Origin: Gammaproteobacteria bacterium | GTDB lineage: Bacteria > Pseudomonadota > Gammaproteobacteria > Pseudomonadales > PIVM01 | Direction of reading: 5' to 3' | DNA: 64,000 bases | Assembly: GCA_003353945.1 (NCBI GenBank) | Contig: PIVM01000018.1 | Coordinates: 1 to 64,000, forward strand | Shown: piece after piece, positions 10,290 through 21,309 of the stretch | How the letters are laid out: every line of letters begins with the position of its first letter | How positions within the stretch are numbered: position 1 is the stretch's first letter | The notes under the pieces: generated by a model | The model's input: the letters and a program-made list of their open reading frames with translations, nothing else | Database searches by the model: none | Told to the model about the DNA's origin: nothing | Translations under genes and position numbers: made by a program

Positions 10290-10483
10290 GCTGTGATTAT
10301 TCAACTGGGGTAGATATTCTCAATTATGATACAGGCAAGTTGCTAAACTTACTCCTCATTATAGGAAAATACTCAAGGCCTGCTGTGTTTGTTTGCATCG
10401 CATATAGGGGATTTGTGACAGTTGCTGTCCGATATTTGATCATCTGGGGTTGGTCTGTTTTTTTTATCGGGTTCTTAACAGAT

Positions 10484-10513
10484 TTACACAGATCGCCGTG
10501 AAATTGATAGAAT
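10484..10513 (+). promoter_or_regulatory. Candidate sigma-70 promoter of hemA
   Basis: TTACAC at 10484-10489 and TAGAAT at 10508-10513 are separated by 18 bp and lie 43 bp upstream of the hemA ATG in the divergent spacer. Match is moderate; no transcription data. Confidence 0.4.
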
Positions 10514-10555
10514 GGCACGCTTTGACCCGTTAACCATCCAACGAGCCGCAAAACT

Positions 10556-11845
10556 ATGGCCTTATTGGCATTAGGAATTAATCACAATTCAGCGTCCATC
10601 AGTATCCGTGAAAAAGTCGCGTTTCAGCCGGAACTGATGGCTGAGGCGTTGGAGGATGCGCGCAATCAGGCACAGTTAGAGGAGGTGGTGATTCTCTCAA
10701 CCTGCAATCGAACCGAGTTGATTGCCTCTGTGGCTGGCGATAACGGTGAAGACGGCGGGCGTCGGGCGTTGGAATGGCTGGCCGAGTATCATCGAGTACC
10801 ATTGGACCAATTGCAGCAATGTTGTTATCTGCATTATGAAGACTCGGCCTTGCGCCATGCCATGAGGGTGGCTAGCGGACTGGATTCTATGGTGCTGGGA
10901 GAACCCCAGATTTTTGGACAGATGAAATCAGCCTATAGTGTGGCCCATGAATTGGGTGCGGTCACTGGCATGTTGGCGCAGGTATTTCAACAGACCTTTA
11001 AAGTGGCCAAGCAAGTTCGCACCGATACAGCCATTGGCGAGAATCCGGTTTCTGTTGCTTTCGCTGCCGTCAGCCTGTCACAGCGAGTCTTTTCTAATTT
11101 GGATCAGACCAGAGCTTTACTGATCGGAGCAGGCGAAACCATTGAGTTGGTGGCGCGGCATTTGGTGGAAAAGGGTGTTAATCAGATTGTGGTGGCAAAC
11201 CGGACCTTGCACCGAGCGCAGGAGCTGGCTGAGCAGTTTGGTGCGCATGCCGTTTTGCTGGGAGAAATTCCCGAACAATTGGTGAGTGCGGATATCGTCA
11301 TATCGTCCACTGCCAGTCCCTTGCCGATATTAGGTAAAGGCGCTGTGGAACAAGCATTGAAGGCCCGCAAGCATAAACCCATTTTTATGGTGGATATAGC
11401 GGTTCCGCGTGACATTGAAGCCCAGGTCGGTGACTTGGCGGATGTTTACCTGTATACCGTCGATGATCTCAAGGACATTGTAGAAAGTAATAAACGCAGT
11501 CGGGAAAGCGAAGCGCGTAAGGCCGATATCATTATCGAAGCGGGTATTGAAACGTTCAAGCGTGAGCTTGCAACGCTAAACGTACTCGATACACTCAAAT
11601 CTTTTCGGCGCCAAGCCGAAGGCGTGCGTGATGTAGAGTTGGAAAAGGCCATGAAACAACTGGCGAGCGGAAGTCGAGCGGAAGAAGTGCTTGCCAATTT
11701 GGCGCGTGGCCTGACCAATAAACTTATCCATCATCCCAGCATTCAAATGAAAAAGGCCAGTGCCGATGGTCGGACCGATATTATTGCCTGGACCCAGGAC
11801 CTGTTTGGTCTTCCAGGCAGCGTAGATAACAGCGAGAAGTCATGA
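10556..11845 (+). CDS. hemA: Glutamyl-tRNA reductase
   Basis: 429 residues. Reduces Glu-tRNA to glutamate-1-semialdehyde, the first committed step of C5 haem synthesis. The catalytic Cys50 lies in STCNRTE; the substrate-binding region [17 protein letters not shown] starts the protein; the NADPH Rossmann motif is [16 protein letters not shown]; the C-terminal dimerisation helix follows. First gene of the hemA-prfA-prmC operon; its stop overlaps the prfA ATG by four bases (ATGA), so the two are translationally coupled. Confidence 0.98.
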   Translation: MALLALGINHNSASISIREKVAFQPELMAEALEDARNQAQLEEVVILSTCNRTELIASVAGDNGEDGGRRALEWLAEYHRVPLDQLQQCCYLHYEDSALRHAMRVASGLDSMVLGEPQIFGQMKSAYSVAHELGAVTGMLAQVFQQTFKVAKQVRTDTAIGENPVSVAFAAVSLSQRVFSNLDQTRALLIGAGETIELVARHLVEKGVNQIVVANRTLHRAQELAEQFGAHAVLLGEIPEQLVSADIVISSTASPLPILGKGAVEQALKARKHKPIFMVDIAVPRDIEAQVGDLADVYLYTVDDLKDIVESNKRSRESEARKADIIIEAGIETFKRELATLNVLDTLKSFRRQAEGVRDVELEKAMKQLASGSRAEEVLANLARGLTNKLIHHPSIQMKKASADGRTDIIAWTQDLFGLPGSVDNSEKS

Positions 11846-12924
11846 AAGCCTCTATTTTAAACAAACTGGAAAATCTAACCGACCGTTATGAAGAAATCGC
11901 CGGGCTGTTAAGTGAAGCTGATGTGATAGCCGATCAAAACCGTTTCCGCGAGCTGTCGATGGAGTACGCCGAGCTGGAGCCAGTGGTTAAGTGTTTTGCT
12001 AATTACCAACAGGTGTTGAGCGATATTGATGAAGCACAGCATTTGCTGCAGGATGGCGACCCCGACATGCGTGAGATGGCGCAGGAGGAGTTTGATAGTG
12101 CGCAGCAGGCAAAGGACGGCATGACGCTGGAGCTGCAAAAATTGCTGTTGCCCAAAGACCCAAATGATGCGAACAATGCGTTTTTGGAAATTCGTGCCGG
12201 AACGGGCGGTGATGAAGCGGCGATCTTTTCCGGGGATTTGTTTCGCATGTATTCCCGCTATGCGGAAAAGCTGGGCTGGCAGCTTGAGGTAGTCAGTGCC
12301 CGTGAAGGCGAGCACGGTGGTTATAAGGAGCTAATCTGTCGGCTTGTCGGTAAAGATGTGTACGGGAAATTGAAATTTGAATCCGGCGCCCACCGTGTAC
12401 AAAGAGTTCCCGAGACTGAATCGCAGGGTCGAATTCATACTTCCGCCTGTACGGTGGCGGTGATGCCGGAAATCGGCGAGCGCGAGGCCATTGAAATCAA
12501 TAAAGGTGATTTGCGGGTGGATACATTCCGTGCTTCCGGTGCTGGCGGACAGCATGTTAACAAAACGGATTCGGCGATTCGTCTCACCCATTTGCCTACT
12601 GGTATTGTGGTTGAATGTCAGGATGAACGTTCGCAGCACAAAAATCGTGCGCGGGCGATGTCGTTGTTGCAGGCACGGCTTAATGATCAGCAACGCTTGG
12701 AAGAGGAACAGCAGCAGGCCGATACCCGCCGTAATCTGGTGGGTACGGGTGATCGGTCGGATAAGATTCGCACCTATAATTATCCACAAAGCCGGGTGAC
12801 CGATCATCGCATTAATCTGACCCTGTACAAACTCAATGAAATCATGTCAGGTGAGATGGGCGATATAATAGCGCCCTTGCTGCAGGAGTATCAGGCAGAT
12901 CAGCTGGCGGCGCTGGCGGACTGA
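11842..12924 (+). CDS. prfA: Peptide chain release factor 1
   Basis: 360 residues. Recognises UAA/UAG and triggers peptide release. The GGQ catalytic motif ([13 protein letters not shown]) is near residue 235 and the RF1 codon-recognition tripeptide is PET within [14 protein letters not shown] (PxT class). The Gln of GGQ is the methylation target of the prmC product encoded next. Starts within the hemA stop and ends 21 bp before prmC. Confidence 0.98.
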   Translation: MKASILNKLENLTDRYEEIAGLLSEADVIADQNRFRELSMEYAELEPVVKCFANYQQVLSDIDEAQHLLQDGDPDMREMAQEEFDSAQQAKDGMTLELQKLLLPKDPNDANNAFLEIRAGTGGDEAAIFSGDLFRMYSRYAEKLGWQLEVVSAREGEHGGYKELICRLVGKDVYGKLKFESGAHRVQRVPETESQGRIHTSACTVAVMPEIGEREAIEINKGDLRVDTFRASGAGGQHVNKTDSAIRLTHLPTGIVVECQDERSQHKNRARAMSLLQARLNDQQRLEEEQQQADTRRNLVGTGDRSDKIRTYNYPQSRVTDHRINLTLYKLNEIMSGEMGDIIAPLLQEYQADQLAALAD

Positions 12925-12945
12925 TAGATTGGATAAATAGAGCCG

Positions 12946-13881
12946 ATGGCCCGTATTGACAAATTGTTGGCGTTGGGTTGTGAGCAGATTCGCCGGGGGC
13001 ATCTGCATGACGACGTTTCCGGGATTGATTCCTCATGGTCGGAAGAAGACCTTAGTAACAGTTTTCGTCTGGATGCGGAATTACTATTGGCCTATACATT
13101 ACAGCAATCACGCACCTATCTTTATACCTGGCCAGAAAAAACAGTCAGTGAAAATGACGAAGTTTGTTATCGGCAATTGATTGATCGGCGAGCCGCGGGC
13201 GAACCGATTGCCCATTTGACAGGGCAGCGCGAGTTCTGGACACTGAATTTGGCGGTTTCTCCCGATACCCTGATACCCCGCCCAGAAACTGAATTGCTGG
13301 TTGAAACGGCGCTTGAGTTGCTGCCGAGAACGCGTCAGCAGGTGGTGGATTTAGGGACAGGCACGGGGGCCATTGCCCTTGCATTGGCTGCTGAACGCTC
13401 ACAATGGTTGCTGGTCGGCGGTGATAAATTCTGGCCGGCTATCCAGTTGGCCGAAAAAAACCGACAAACTTATCAGCTGGAAAATGTGCGCTTTGTTCAG
13501 TCTGACTGGGCAGTGGCGTTACAGTCGGGTGTTTGGGATATGGTGATCAGCAATCCGCCCTATATTGACGCGCAGGATCCTCATCTGCAAACAGGTGATG
13601 TGCGATTTGAGCCGACCACGGCCTTGGTTGCTAAAGAACAGGGGCTTGCGGCAATTACTGAGATTGCAATGCAAAGTCTTAGCCTGTTAAAAGCGGGTGC
13701 CTACCTGCTGCTGGAGCATGGCTTTCAACAAAAAGCAGCGGTGCAAGCACAATTGACACACCTGGGTTATGAGGAGGTTAGCACTCGTCAGGACCTGCAA
13801 GGGCATGATCGTGTGACCATAGCAAGAAAACCAATTTCTTCTTCCTGGGAGGGGGGCAAAGGAGCAATGTCATTAAGTTAA
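12946..13881 (+). CDS. prmC: Release factor glutamine methyltransferase
   Basis: 311 residues; N5-methylates the GGQ Gln of RF1/RF2 using SAM. N-terminal helical domain, SAM loop DLGTGTGAIAL near residue 135 and the catalytic NPPY at 203-206 are clear. Family members usually end near VTLGR; this one reaches VTIARK and then carries about 18 more residues. The last five codons (ATG-TCA-TTA-AGT-TAA) lie in the left end of a mobile-like repeat (13864-14001), which therefore provides the stop codon. The catalytic part is intact, so activity is expected. Confidence 0.95.
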   Translation: MARIDKLLALGCEQIRRGHLHDDVSGIDSSWSEEDLSNSFRLDAELLLAYTLQQSRTYLYTWPEKTVSENDEVCYRQLIDRRAAGEPIAHLTGQREFWTLNLAVSPDTLIPRPETELLVETALELLPRTRQQVVDLGTGTGAIALALAAERSQWLLVGGDKFWPAIQLAEKNRQTYQLENVRFVQSDWAVALQSGVWDMVISNPPYIDAQDPHLQTGDVRFEPTTALVAKEQGLAAITEIAMQSLSLLKAGAYLLLEHGFQQKAAVQAQLTHLGYEEVSTRQDLQGHDRVTIARKPISSSWEGGKGAMSLS

Positions 13882-14001
13882 GCGTGCAAGCCTATCATAA
13901 GTAGGGTGCGGCCCCCGCACCAATAGCACCATAATGCCGGGTTTCGAAGGTGCGCGGGGCGCACCCTACACAACGCTTCGTGCTTAACTTAATGGCATTG
14001 C
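13864..14001. repeat. 138-bp MITE-like element, family 1
   Basis: Terminal inverted repeats of 20 bp: GCAATGTCATTAAGTTAAGC at 13864-13883 and GCTTAACTTAATGGCATTGC at 13982-14001, 19 of 20 positions matching. Inside lies a second inverted pair, GTAGGGTGCG (13901-13910) and CGCACCCTAC (13960-13969), and a hairpin GGTGCGG/CCGCACC. There is no coding capacity. This is the structure of a non-autonomous palindromic element. It covers the prmC stop codon and ends 43 bp before the moeB ATG. An 18-base exact match to its right end stands alone at 28642-28659. Confidence 0.8.
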
Positions 14002-14044
14002 GTTTCGAAACGGTGCAAAACGGCAATGCTGATGAGAATAATTT

Positions 14045-14800
14045 ATGAATGACGAACAACTGCTACGTTATAACCGGCAAATCATGTTGCCGTCGTTTGA
14101 TATTGAGGGCCAACAGCGCCTGCTGGCATCCACGGCATTGATTGTGGGCTTGGGTGGTTTGGGCTGTCCTGTTGCCATGTACCTGGCCAGCAGTGGTGTG
14201 GGGCGTTTGTTACTGGCAGACTTTGATGAAGTCGATTTAAGTAATCTGCAACGCCAGATAGCGCATGGCACGGATGATATTGGACGCGCAAAAGTCGAGT
14301 CTGCGCGTGATACCATCGCTGCTCTAAACCCGGAAATTAAGGTTGAGTGTTTCAAGGAAAAGCTGGATGAAGAGCAACTACTGCAGGTAGCGGCAGATGT
14401 AAATCTGGTAGTGGATGCCAGCGATAATTTCAGCACTCGCTTTGCCATCAACCGGGTGTGTGTGGCATTGGGTAAGCCATTGGTGTCAGGTGCAGCCATT
14501 CGCAGTGAAGGGCAGGTGGTAGTATTCGATAGTCGTCAAAGCGAGACACCTTGTTATCGTTGTCTCTATAGTGATGCGGTTTCCGATGAAAATCTTAGTT
14601 GTTCTGAAAGTGGTGTTATTGCGCCCTTGGTGGGAGTGATTGGTTCACTGCAGGCGCTGGCAGCGGTTAAGTTACTCAGTGGTTTTGGTGATGCTGCTGT
14701 AGGACAGTTGCTGGTGTTTGACGGTTTGTATCAGGAGTTTCGAACACTGCGTATTCCAAAAGATCCGGCTTGTCCTGTTTGTAGTGGCGTATCGCAATAG
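14045..14800 (+). CDS. moeB: MoeB/HesA/ThiF-family adenylyltransferase
   Basis: 251 residues, E1-like. Adenylates the C-terminal Gly of MoaD-type sulfur carriers for molybdopterin synthesis. Nucleotide motif GLGGLG at 35-40, zinc-binding pairs Cys170/Cys173 and Cys243/Cys246, and Cys186 in the crossover region before SGVIAPLVG. It could instead serve ThiS, since MoeB and ThiF are hard to tell apart and no carrier gene lies nearby. In Pseudomonas moeB also follows prmC. Its stop is 2 bp from the stop of the convergent hybrid kinase. Confidence 0.88.
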   Translation: MNDEQLLRYNRQIMLPSFDIEGQQRLLASTALIVGLGGLGCPVAMYLASSGVGRLLLADFDEVDLSNLQRQIAHGTDDIGRAKVESARDTIAALNPEIKVECFKEKLDEEQLLQVAADVNLVVDASDNFSTRFAINRVCVALGKPLVSGAAIRSEGQVVVFDSRQSETPCYRCLYSDAVSDENLSCSESGVIAPLVGVIGSLQALAAVKLLSGFGDAAVGQLLVFDGLYQEFRTLRIPKDPACPVCSGVSQ

Positions 14801-14802
14801 AT

Positions 14803-17700
14803 TCAACTGAGTTTTCCGGGTGCAAAATACCGTTCCAGCATTGACTGTAGTTGCATCATATGCACCGGTTTAAGCAGGTAGTCATCCATGCCGGCTTGTT
14901 GGGCTTTCAGCTTGGTCTCTTCACCCGTATAGGCCGTTAGTGCGATAATAATAAGCTCTTTGGAATTGGGCTGCAGGCGAATTTGCCTCGTTGCGTCATA
15001 ACCATCCATCACTGGCATTTCACAATCCATCAGAATCAGATCAAAGGGTTTGTCCGTACGGTTTTTGATGTGATCAAGGGCTTGTTGTCCGTTTTCGGCA
15101 AAGCTGCAGTTCTGTCCCAGTTTGTGTAACTGTCCTTCAATTACCTGGCAGTTCACTGCATTGTCTTCAGCCACCAGAATGGATAGGCGCGGTAACAGGT
15201 CGGCTAGCTGTGGTTCGCTTGTTTGTTTATGGTCTCGTTTGGCACCTAAAGCCAGGGCAATTGCTTCGCGCAACCGGGCGCTGGTCAGGGGTTTTTCCAG
15301 CATCGGTCCGGCGGTACAGGTGGTGGCAATCTCGGACTCTTCTGGTGTTTTGTCAAAGCGCAGAGCAGAGATCAGTAACATGGAAGGCGACGGCGATCTG
15401 TATAATTCATAAATTTGCTGTGCCAGTTGGTAACCGTTTAGATCGGGCAATACGATATCAATCAGTACCAAATCGAAAGGCTGATCATGCAGTTGCGCTT
15501 TGCTAAGCTGCTGTAAAGCGTGCTTGGCATCCACCGCGACCGCTGTGATCAGGCCCCAGGCGTGTAAAGTGCGTTCGGTGTACTCGCAAAAGGTGGCATG
15601 GTCATCAACAATCAATACACGCTTTTGGGCCAGTTCAGTTTTGTACGACGGTGTCTGTGCCTGAAACGTTGCGCTGGCGGGCTGATAGGGTAGGGAGAAG
15701 CTAAAACAGCTGCCTTTGCCGGGTTCACTGTGCACTGAGATATCACCCCCCATCAAACTCACTAAGCGTTTGCAGATGCTCAGTCCCAGGCCAGTGCCGC
15801 CAAAGCGACGAGTAGTCGAGCCATCGGCTTGCTGGAAGGCTTTAAACAACTGCGCCTGTTGCGTCTCGTTGATGCCGATGCCGGTATCACACACAGTAAA
15901 AAGTAATTCGTCTTCAACGCCATTGCGCTGACGTTTGACCGTCAGTGTGATCTCGCCATGCTCGGTAAACTTCAGTGCATTGGAAAGTAGATTATTTAAC
16001 ACCTGGCGCAGGCGGGTGGGATCACCCCGTAGCGTTTGCGGTACTCCCCGTTCAATGCAGGGAATAAATGGCAGGTGTTTTTCCAGGCACTGTAGGCTGA
16101 ACATTTCGATACAGGCATCGAGCGCCATTTCCAAATCAAAATCGATGGCCTCCACGTTCATTTTGCCTGAGGATATTTTAGAAAAATCCAGGATGTCGTT
16201 GATTACGGCCAGCAGGGTGCGACCCGAGTCGTTGATGGTGGTGACAAAGCGCTGCTGGGTATGATCGAGATTAGTGTCTTTTAAGAGTTCAGCCATGCCC
16301 AATACGCCATTCATGGGGGTGCGAATTTCATGACTCATGGTCGCCAGAAATTCCGATTTGGCCTTACTCTCGGCCTGGGCGCGTACGGCATTCTGCTCGG
16401 CGTCGACTTGCTCAATCTGGCTTTTTAATAAAGCGTTTTTCGCTTCCAGCAGTTGTTGGGTTTCAAGGGCGGCTTTTTCGCTGACCTGGCGGAGTTTAAT
16501 CTCAGAATCGCGGGCAATATTGAGACGGTCAGCTAGTGCCAGGGCGAACAGAGTGGTTTCAACAAGCTGTGAAGCCATAACGATATACGCGTATGTTGGA
16601 TTGTAACCCGTACCTCCCAGAAAACTTATAAAATATACTAGGTAACTAGCAACGAAGCAGAACCATGCAATCGAATAAAAACGTGCTTCTTTCATGCCTC
16701 GGAACCACAAAATAATGCCGCAGAACAGTGCGAGCAAATAACCTACGTTATTGATAATTGCGCAAAATAAATAAACGGTGGTGCTTTGTGTTGAGACGTA
16801 TGCAACGATTCCAAGTAGATTAATAATAATAAGGATTTTTATTGTCATGGCTGCCCAAGGCAAATTATCCGGCAGGTGTAGAAAGTGATAACAAAACAGA
16901 AGCGCAAAAATTTGATAGATAGGTGATAGTATGCCCAAGCTTCGGCTGTTCCATTCAGGGCTGTTGGGCCACAAGTATTGGTAGCTATATCCACAGGCAG
17001 TAAAAATCGAAAGTGTAATAATAAGCGTTGAAACAACATAAAACAGGTAGGCTGATTCGCGAACTGAAAAGAAGATAAAAAGATTGTAGAAAACAACTAA
17101 CAACATGGCTCCAAAATAAAAACCAAACAGGTACTGCATACGATTGTTATGCGACCAAAACGATGTGTCACTCCATAAGTTGGCTTCGAATTGTTGCAGA
17201 GGTGTGATGTTGCTTTCTACTCTTAACAACAGGGTTATGTTGTCGCCACCTTTCGCCTCAATAGGTATCAGCATATTGTAATGATCGATAGGGCGAGAGG
17301 AAAAAGGAAAGCTATCTCCGAGCTGATGGTGAGTGATTGCATTGTTTTTTTCGATAATGAGGTAGGCAGCAAAATAATCAATAATGGGTCGGTCGACTTC
17401 GATAAGACCTTGGAAGTTGTCTTTAAATTGAAGCGTGGTTGTATACCAGTAACAACAATGTTCCGTGGCTCGAAAATTGGGGTTGATGTTTAACTGCATC
17501 CAGCTCTGTGGAGGAAGTGCTCTGGCTTCTTCAATGCTGAGTGGTGCTCTGCTAGTGTCTTCTGGAAAATATTTCAGTTTGTCGGAAATGCGTATCGAAG
17601 TGATATCAGCGGGTACAACAATCTGCTCAGCAAAACTCAGGTTACCGATGACTAGCAAAAAAACAAATGCTAAAAATGTAAGCAAGCGACCATTTACCAC
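14803..17700 (-). CDS. 7TMR-DISM hybrid sensor histidine kinase with two receivers
   Basis: Membrane hybrid kinase. I use the GTG at 17700 (965 residues) because a normal signal sequence ([20 protein letters not shown]) then begins the protein; a GTG at 17802 would add 34 residues and overlap the upstream gene. Order, numbered from 17700: periplasmic 7TMR-DISMED2 sensor (~25-175), seven-helix 7TMR-DISM (~190-390), coiled coil (~395-445), HisKA with phosphorylated His457 ([10 protein letters not shown]), HATPase with N box LLSNALKF and G boxes, REC1 with Asp748 (LIDIVLPD), REC2 with Asp892 ([11 protein letters not shown]). No HPt or output domain, so a separate partner is needed. Paralogous to the next gene; their sensor domains share the opening VVPADITSI. 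Confidence 0.93.
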   Translation of the reverse strand: MVNGRLLTFLAFVFLLVIGNLSFAEQIVVPADITSIRISDKLKYFPEDTSRAPLSIEEARALPPQSWMQLNINPNFRATEHCCYWYTTTLQFKDNFQGLIEVDRPIIDYFAAYLIIEKNNAITHHQLGDSFPFSSRPIDHYNMLIPIEAKGGDNITLLLRVESNITPLQQFEANLWSDTSFWSHNNRMQYLFGFYFGAMLLVVFYNLFIFFSVRESAYLFYVVSTLIITLSIFTACGYSYQYLWPNSPEWNSRSLGILSPIYQIFALLFCYHFLHLPDNLPWAAMTIKILIIINLLGIVAYVSTQSTTVYLFCAIINNVGYLLALFCGIILWFRGMKEARFYSIAWFCFVASYLVYFISFLGGTGYNPTYAYIVMASQLVETTLFALALADRLNIARDSEIKLRQVSEKAALETQQLLEAKNALLKSQIEQVDAEQNAVRAQAESKAKSEFLATMSHEIRTPMNGVLGMAELLKDTNLDHTQQRFVTTINDSGRTLLAVINDILDFSKISSGKMNVEAIDFDLEMALDACIEMFSLQCLEKHLPFIPCIERGVPQTLRGDPTRLRQVLNNLLSNALKFTEHGEITLTVKRQRNGVEDELLFTVCDTGIGINETQQAQLFKAFQQADGSTTRRFGGTGLGLSICKRLVSLMGGDISVHSEPGKGSCFSFSLPYQPASATFQAQTPSYKTELAQKRVLIVDDHATFCEYTERTLHAWGLITAVAVDAKHALQQLSKAQLHDQPFDLVLIDIVLPDLNGYQLAQQIYELYRSPSPSMLLISALRFDKTPEESEIATTCTAGPMLEKPLTSARLREAIALALGAKRDHKQTSEPQLADLLPRLSILVAEDNAVNCQVIEGQLHKLGQNCSFAENGQQALDHIKNRTDKPFDLILMDCEMPVMDGYDATRQIRLQPNSKELIIIALTAYTGEETKLKAQQAGMDDYLLKPVHMMQLQSMLERYFAPGKLS

Positions 17701-17785
17701 GTTGTTTTTTCTCGGATTATGGAGTATTTCAAAAAGTGGTGGTAAGGAAAGTATAGCGTAAAAGGGCGGGTGATCGATTGTTACT

Positions 17786-20596
17786 CTAGGCGAGTAGCTC
17801 ACTTATTGCATCATAGTCATAATTCATCGCCAGTTGTGTCAATCTGGCGGCCAGTGCTTTGCAGTTATCAGTGTTGCCTTCTTGAATACTATCAATTAAT
17901 TGCCGAATCGATGCCATATCGCCCATGGTAACGGCATTGCGAAGATTCTTAATGGTTTGTTCCGGTAGTGCGGAAATAGCTTGTATTAATTCTTCCGGGC
18001 CTTTGATCACCGGAGCCACTGTCGCTGTTGTCGTTTCATCGAAGATATAGTCAAGCTTCAGTAGTCTGCCGATAATATCCAGTATCTCCTGCTCCTTAAA
18101 CGGCTTGCGGATAAAGGCATCGGCACCTTCTGCGAGAATAGCAATTCGGTCCGCCTCAAAGGCGCTGGCGCTGACGGCGACAATAAAGGTTTTAGCACCT
18201 TCGGGCATCGATTTGATACGACCCGTCGCTTCGGCGCCACCCATTATCGGCATACGGTTATCCATCAGAATCAGATGGGGCTGCCATTTTTCAAATTGCT
18301 CAACCGCCTCCTTGCCGTTCGCCGCTTGAGCCAGTTTAAAACCAATGGGTTCGAGCAACTGCACGAGCAGATCACGATTGGTGTCACTGTCATCGACAAG
18401 CAATAGGCGGTGATGGGGTGAGCCTTCTTTGAGGGCAATAACATGAGAATGGGTTTGTGAGGAAAGAACCTCCGTTGTCTCCCCCAGTTCGCAGAGGATC
18501 TCTGCGCGAAACGTACTGCCTTTGTCCGGCACACTGGTAAAATGAATATCGCCGCCCATCAAGCGAGCGTACTCGCGACTGATCGACAATCCCAGGCCGG
18601 TTCCCTGCCCTGAACGTAAACCACTTTGGCTTTGTTCAAAGCTGGTGAAAACCTTATCGTGATCTGCCTCTTCAATGCCGCAGCCACTATCTTCTACTTC
18701 AATAATGACCTTATGACTTTCTCTCTCGCTTGCGTGAAGGGCGGTTCGGTGCTCCGGCTGGGGTAAGGGCATAGACGAGGATGCAGAAGACGATTGCACC
18801 TGCTCGTATTCCTGTGAATCTGTAGGCGATAGTTGTAGAGACTGACCTGTATCTTCAATTGCCACAGCTGTTACTCGTATATTGATACTACCTTTGCCGG
18901 TAAACTTCACCGCATTGCCTACCAGATTAATCAGAATCTGACTGATTTTGTTTCGGTCTGCAAATAAATATTGAGGCAGTTCATTACTGTGCTCCATCGT
19001 CAATTTAAGATTTTGTTCTGCACAGCGAACCTGAAACATCCTGTCGATATCCTGTAGCAGTGCAAAGCAATCGAAATCTTTTGGGCGAAGAGTAATACGC
19101 CCGGCCTCAATCTTGGACATTTCCAATACATCGTTGATCAGAGCCAGCAGATGTTCACCACTGTGTGTAATGGTTTCCAGATTACTCTTTAGCTTGGGCG
19201 TTAATTCCGGATCATGTTGCATCAGTTGTGAATAGCCGAGAATCGCATTCATGGGTGTGCGGATCTCATGGCTCATATTGGCGAGAAAAGTGCTTTTGGC
19301 CTGGCTGGCCATTTCTGCCACCTCAACTTTGTGCAGGTTTGCTGCTTTGTCCATCTCGGTTTGCAATAGTTGGGTGCGGGTGTCGAGAAGCTCAATGGCG
19401 TTTTCGCGGGCGATATTGAGACGATCGGCTAGGGCGAGAGAAAAGAGAATGGCTTCTAACAATACTGCTATCATGGTACTGTAAAAAAAATGGGGGGAGT
19501 ATGAAAAATTACCTAGTAAGGTAGAGGCATAGAGGTTATATGTAATGACAATACCAATCCACGCAATACAGAAAAAGCGAGCTTCTTTAATCCCCTTCTT
19601 CCACAGGATTAGACCGGAAATAAGGGCCAGTGGATAACCAACAAGAACAGGAAGTGAAAAAAGCAGAAACAGATGTGTATAGTAAGTACCGGAGAGATAG
19701 AGTGTTAAAAAAAGCAGGTCTATAGCAATAAACAGGTAAAAAATCCTTGCTGCCCTCTTCAGGCGTGTTTCTAAATGGAGAAAACTGAGGCAAAAAAGAA
19801 AACTGAATATGCGGAAAATGGGGTTAAAGATTCCAAGCGATTCATTGTTCCAGTCAGGTGAGTGTGGCCAGAGATGCTGGTAGCTATATCCCATTACGGT
19901 AAATAGCGCTAGGGCAACAACAAGAATGTACATCACATAGTAAAGGTAAGCAGGTTCTCTAACTGAAAAGAAGATAAATAAATTGTATAAAGCAGCAAAT
20001 AGCAGCGCACCAAAAAACAGGCTATGTAACATCAGCCGGATTTGATTGTTTGCTTGAAATGCGTTTGCACTCCAAAGTGCCGGTTCAAACTGCAGTGCGG
20101 CGCCGCCACTGAATATCCGCCAAATAACATGCACGTGGGAACCTGCTGTTTGTTTAATGGGAACAATTGAGTTGTTGTGAATAATGGGGCGTTGGTAAAA
20201 GGGGAGCTTATCACCAAGTTGGTGATGTTGAATATTATCGATTTGAGAGTGATCAGTTATAAGGTAAAAATCAATGGCATCAAGATAAGGCCTGTCGAGT
20301 TCGATAACACCGTTGAAATCTTGTTTAAAAATGAGAGTAGTGGAAAACCAATAGCTGTCTTTGGTATTACCAAAATTCGGGTTTGCAGTGAGTTGAGTCC
20401 ATTGATCAGAAGGGATTGCTCTAATCTCATTGATATCGGGCCTTCCTTTGGATGCATCCTCTTTTAGATAGCGGAGTTTGTCGGCAATTTGAATTGACGT
20501 GATATCTGCGGGTACAACAATTCGCTCTGCATAACTTAGGTGGCTGAGGGTTAATAATATCCCAATCAAATATGGAAAGATGCGGTAATTTGTCAC
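17786..20596 (-). CDS. 7TMR-DISM hybrid sensor histidine kinase with one receiver
   Basis: 936 residues from GTG 20596. Signal peptide, DISMED2 carbohydrate-binding-like sensor (~25-180), seven transmembrane helices (~187-390), short coiled coil, HisKA with His443 ([10 protein letters not shown]), HATPase with N box [10 protein letters not shown] and [10 protein letters not shown], one REC with Asp779 (LILMDNRMP). The HATPase carries an insertion of about 45 residues (~583-628), Ser/Gln/Pro-rich, between the N and G1 boxes. The C-terminal helical tail (~862-936) is like that seen after REC in related kinases but shows no clear HPt His. DISMED2 domains are thought to bind carbohydrate-like ligands. 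Divergent from the megasynthase gene across 713 bp. Confidence 0.93.
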   Translation of the reverse strand: MTNYRIFPYLIGILLTLSHLSYAERIVVPADITSIQIADKLRYLKEDASKGRPDINEIRAIPSDQWTQLTANPNFGNTKDSYWFSTTLIFKQDFNGVIELDRPYLDAIDFYLITDHSQIDNIQHHQLGDKLPFYQRPIIHNNSIVPIKQTAGSHVHVIWRIFSGGAALQFEPALWSANAFQANNQIRLMLHSLFFGALLFAALYNLFIFFSVREPAYLYYVMYILVVALALFTVMGYSYQHLWPHSPDWNNESLGIFNPIFRIFSFLFCLSFLHLETRLKRAARIFYLFIAIDLLFLTLYLSGTYYTHLFLLFSLPVLVGYPLALISGLILWKKGIKEARFFCIAWIGIVITYNLYASTLLGNFSYSPHFFYSTMIAVLLEAILFSLALADRLNIARENAIELLDTRTQLLQTEMDKAANLHKVEVAEMASQAKSTFLANMSHEIRTPMNAILGYSQLMQHDPELTPKLKSNLETITHSGEHLLALINDVLEMSKIEAGRITLRPKDFDCFALLQDIDRMFQVRCAEQNLKLTMEHSNELPQYLFADRNKISQILINLVGNAVKFTGKGSINIRVTAVAIEDTGQSLQLSPTDSQEYEQVQSSSASSSMPLPQPEHRTALHASERESHKVIIEVEDSGCGIEEADHDKVFTSFEQSQSGLRSGQGTGLGLSISREYARLMGGDIHFTSVPDKGSTFRAEILCELGETTEVLSSQTHSHVIALKEGSPHHRLLLVDDSDTNRDLLVQLLEPIGFKLAQAANGKEAVEQFEKWQPHLILMDNRMPIMGGAEATGRIKSMPEGAKTFIVAVSASAFEADRIAILAEGADAFIRKPFKEQEILDIIGRLLKLDYIFDETTTATVAPVIKGPEELIQAISALPEQTIKNLRNAVTMGDMASIRQLIDSIQEGNTDNCKALAARLTQLAMNYDYDAISELLA

Positions 20597-21309
20597 TCAG
20601 TGTGTTTGTCTTTCGATCAGTTTATTGAAGTTATAAAAAGTAGCACGTGTAAGTCTAGCCTATAAGTTGGGTTATTTATTCTGTTTATATGGAATTGGAG
20701 TCATGTGGTTATTGTGAATTGAACTGAAGGACTATGTTTTGTGAGCATATCGAAACGCACTATGGGCCTCAAAAGCTATACTTTTTTCTCTCTGTGCTAG
20801 TTGCTGTTCATTTCCACTAAATCAGTTATTTTTTTTTACCAACTGAGAATAGAATCACGAAAGTGAATATACACAAACTATAAATGCGCAAAAATCGGCC
20901 AAAACGGTTGATTTTTAATAACTTCTGCTTATAAAATGTACACGCTTTATGGGCGAACCAGCTAGAAAAAGGCGTTGTTAATGTGGTTATTTTGGAGTGA
21001 TCACTGATTAGTTACTCGATCAACAATAATAATCTTCCTCAGGAGCGTCAGGTTAAACAACGGCAAGTTTGGGGTAGGTGTTTGTTCGTCATCACCAATA
21101 CGAAGTAAGTTTTGCGTTCATCCCACTAAGTATTACCCCACTAAAAATTGAATGATATCGATCTTGGAGTCAATCACAGTTTTTGTGACATTTAGTTAGG
21201 CAGGTGGATGCCGCCAAAGAAGTGCTGAAAACAGGTAAGTTAGCACAGTGTTTTTGTACGTTAGACACGAGAGAAGTTGTAGTTTGACGTTAATACGGTA
21301 GTTGTCTAT
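20597..21309. promoter_or_regulatory. Divergent intergenic region before the megasynthase
   Basis: 713 bp, AT-rich, with no convincing gene. It must hold the promoters of the kinase gene (minus) and the megasynthase gene (plus). I see a hairpin at 20890-20916 (AAAAATCGGCC / GGTTGATTTTT with G-T pairs), and a direct repeat CCCACTAA at 21122-21129 and 21137-21144. No strong sigma-70 or sigma-54 promoter stands out. A TTGACG-17-TATATG match at the very end overlaps the start codon and is probably chance. Confidence 0.45.

Noticed and set aside
17701..17802. 34-residue extension of the two-receiver kinase
   Set aside because: It precedes a normal signal sequence and overlaps the neighbouring gene; GTG 17700 fits better.
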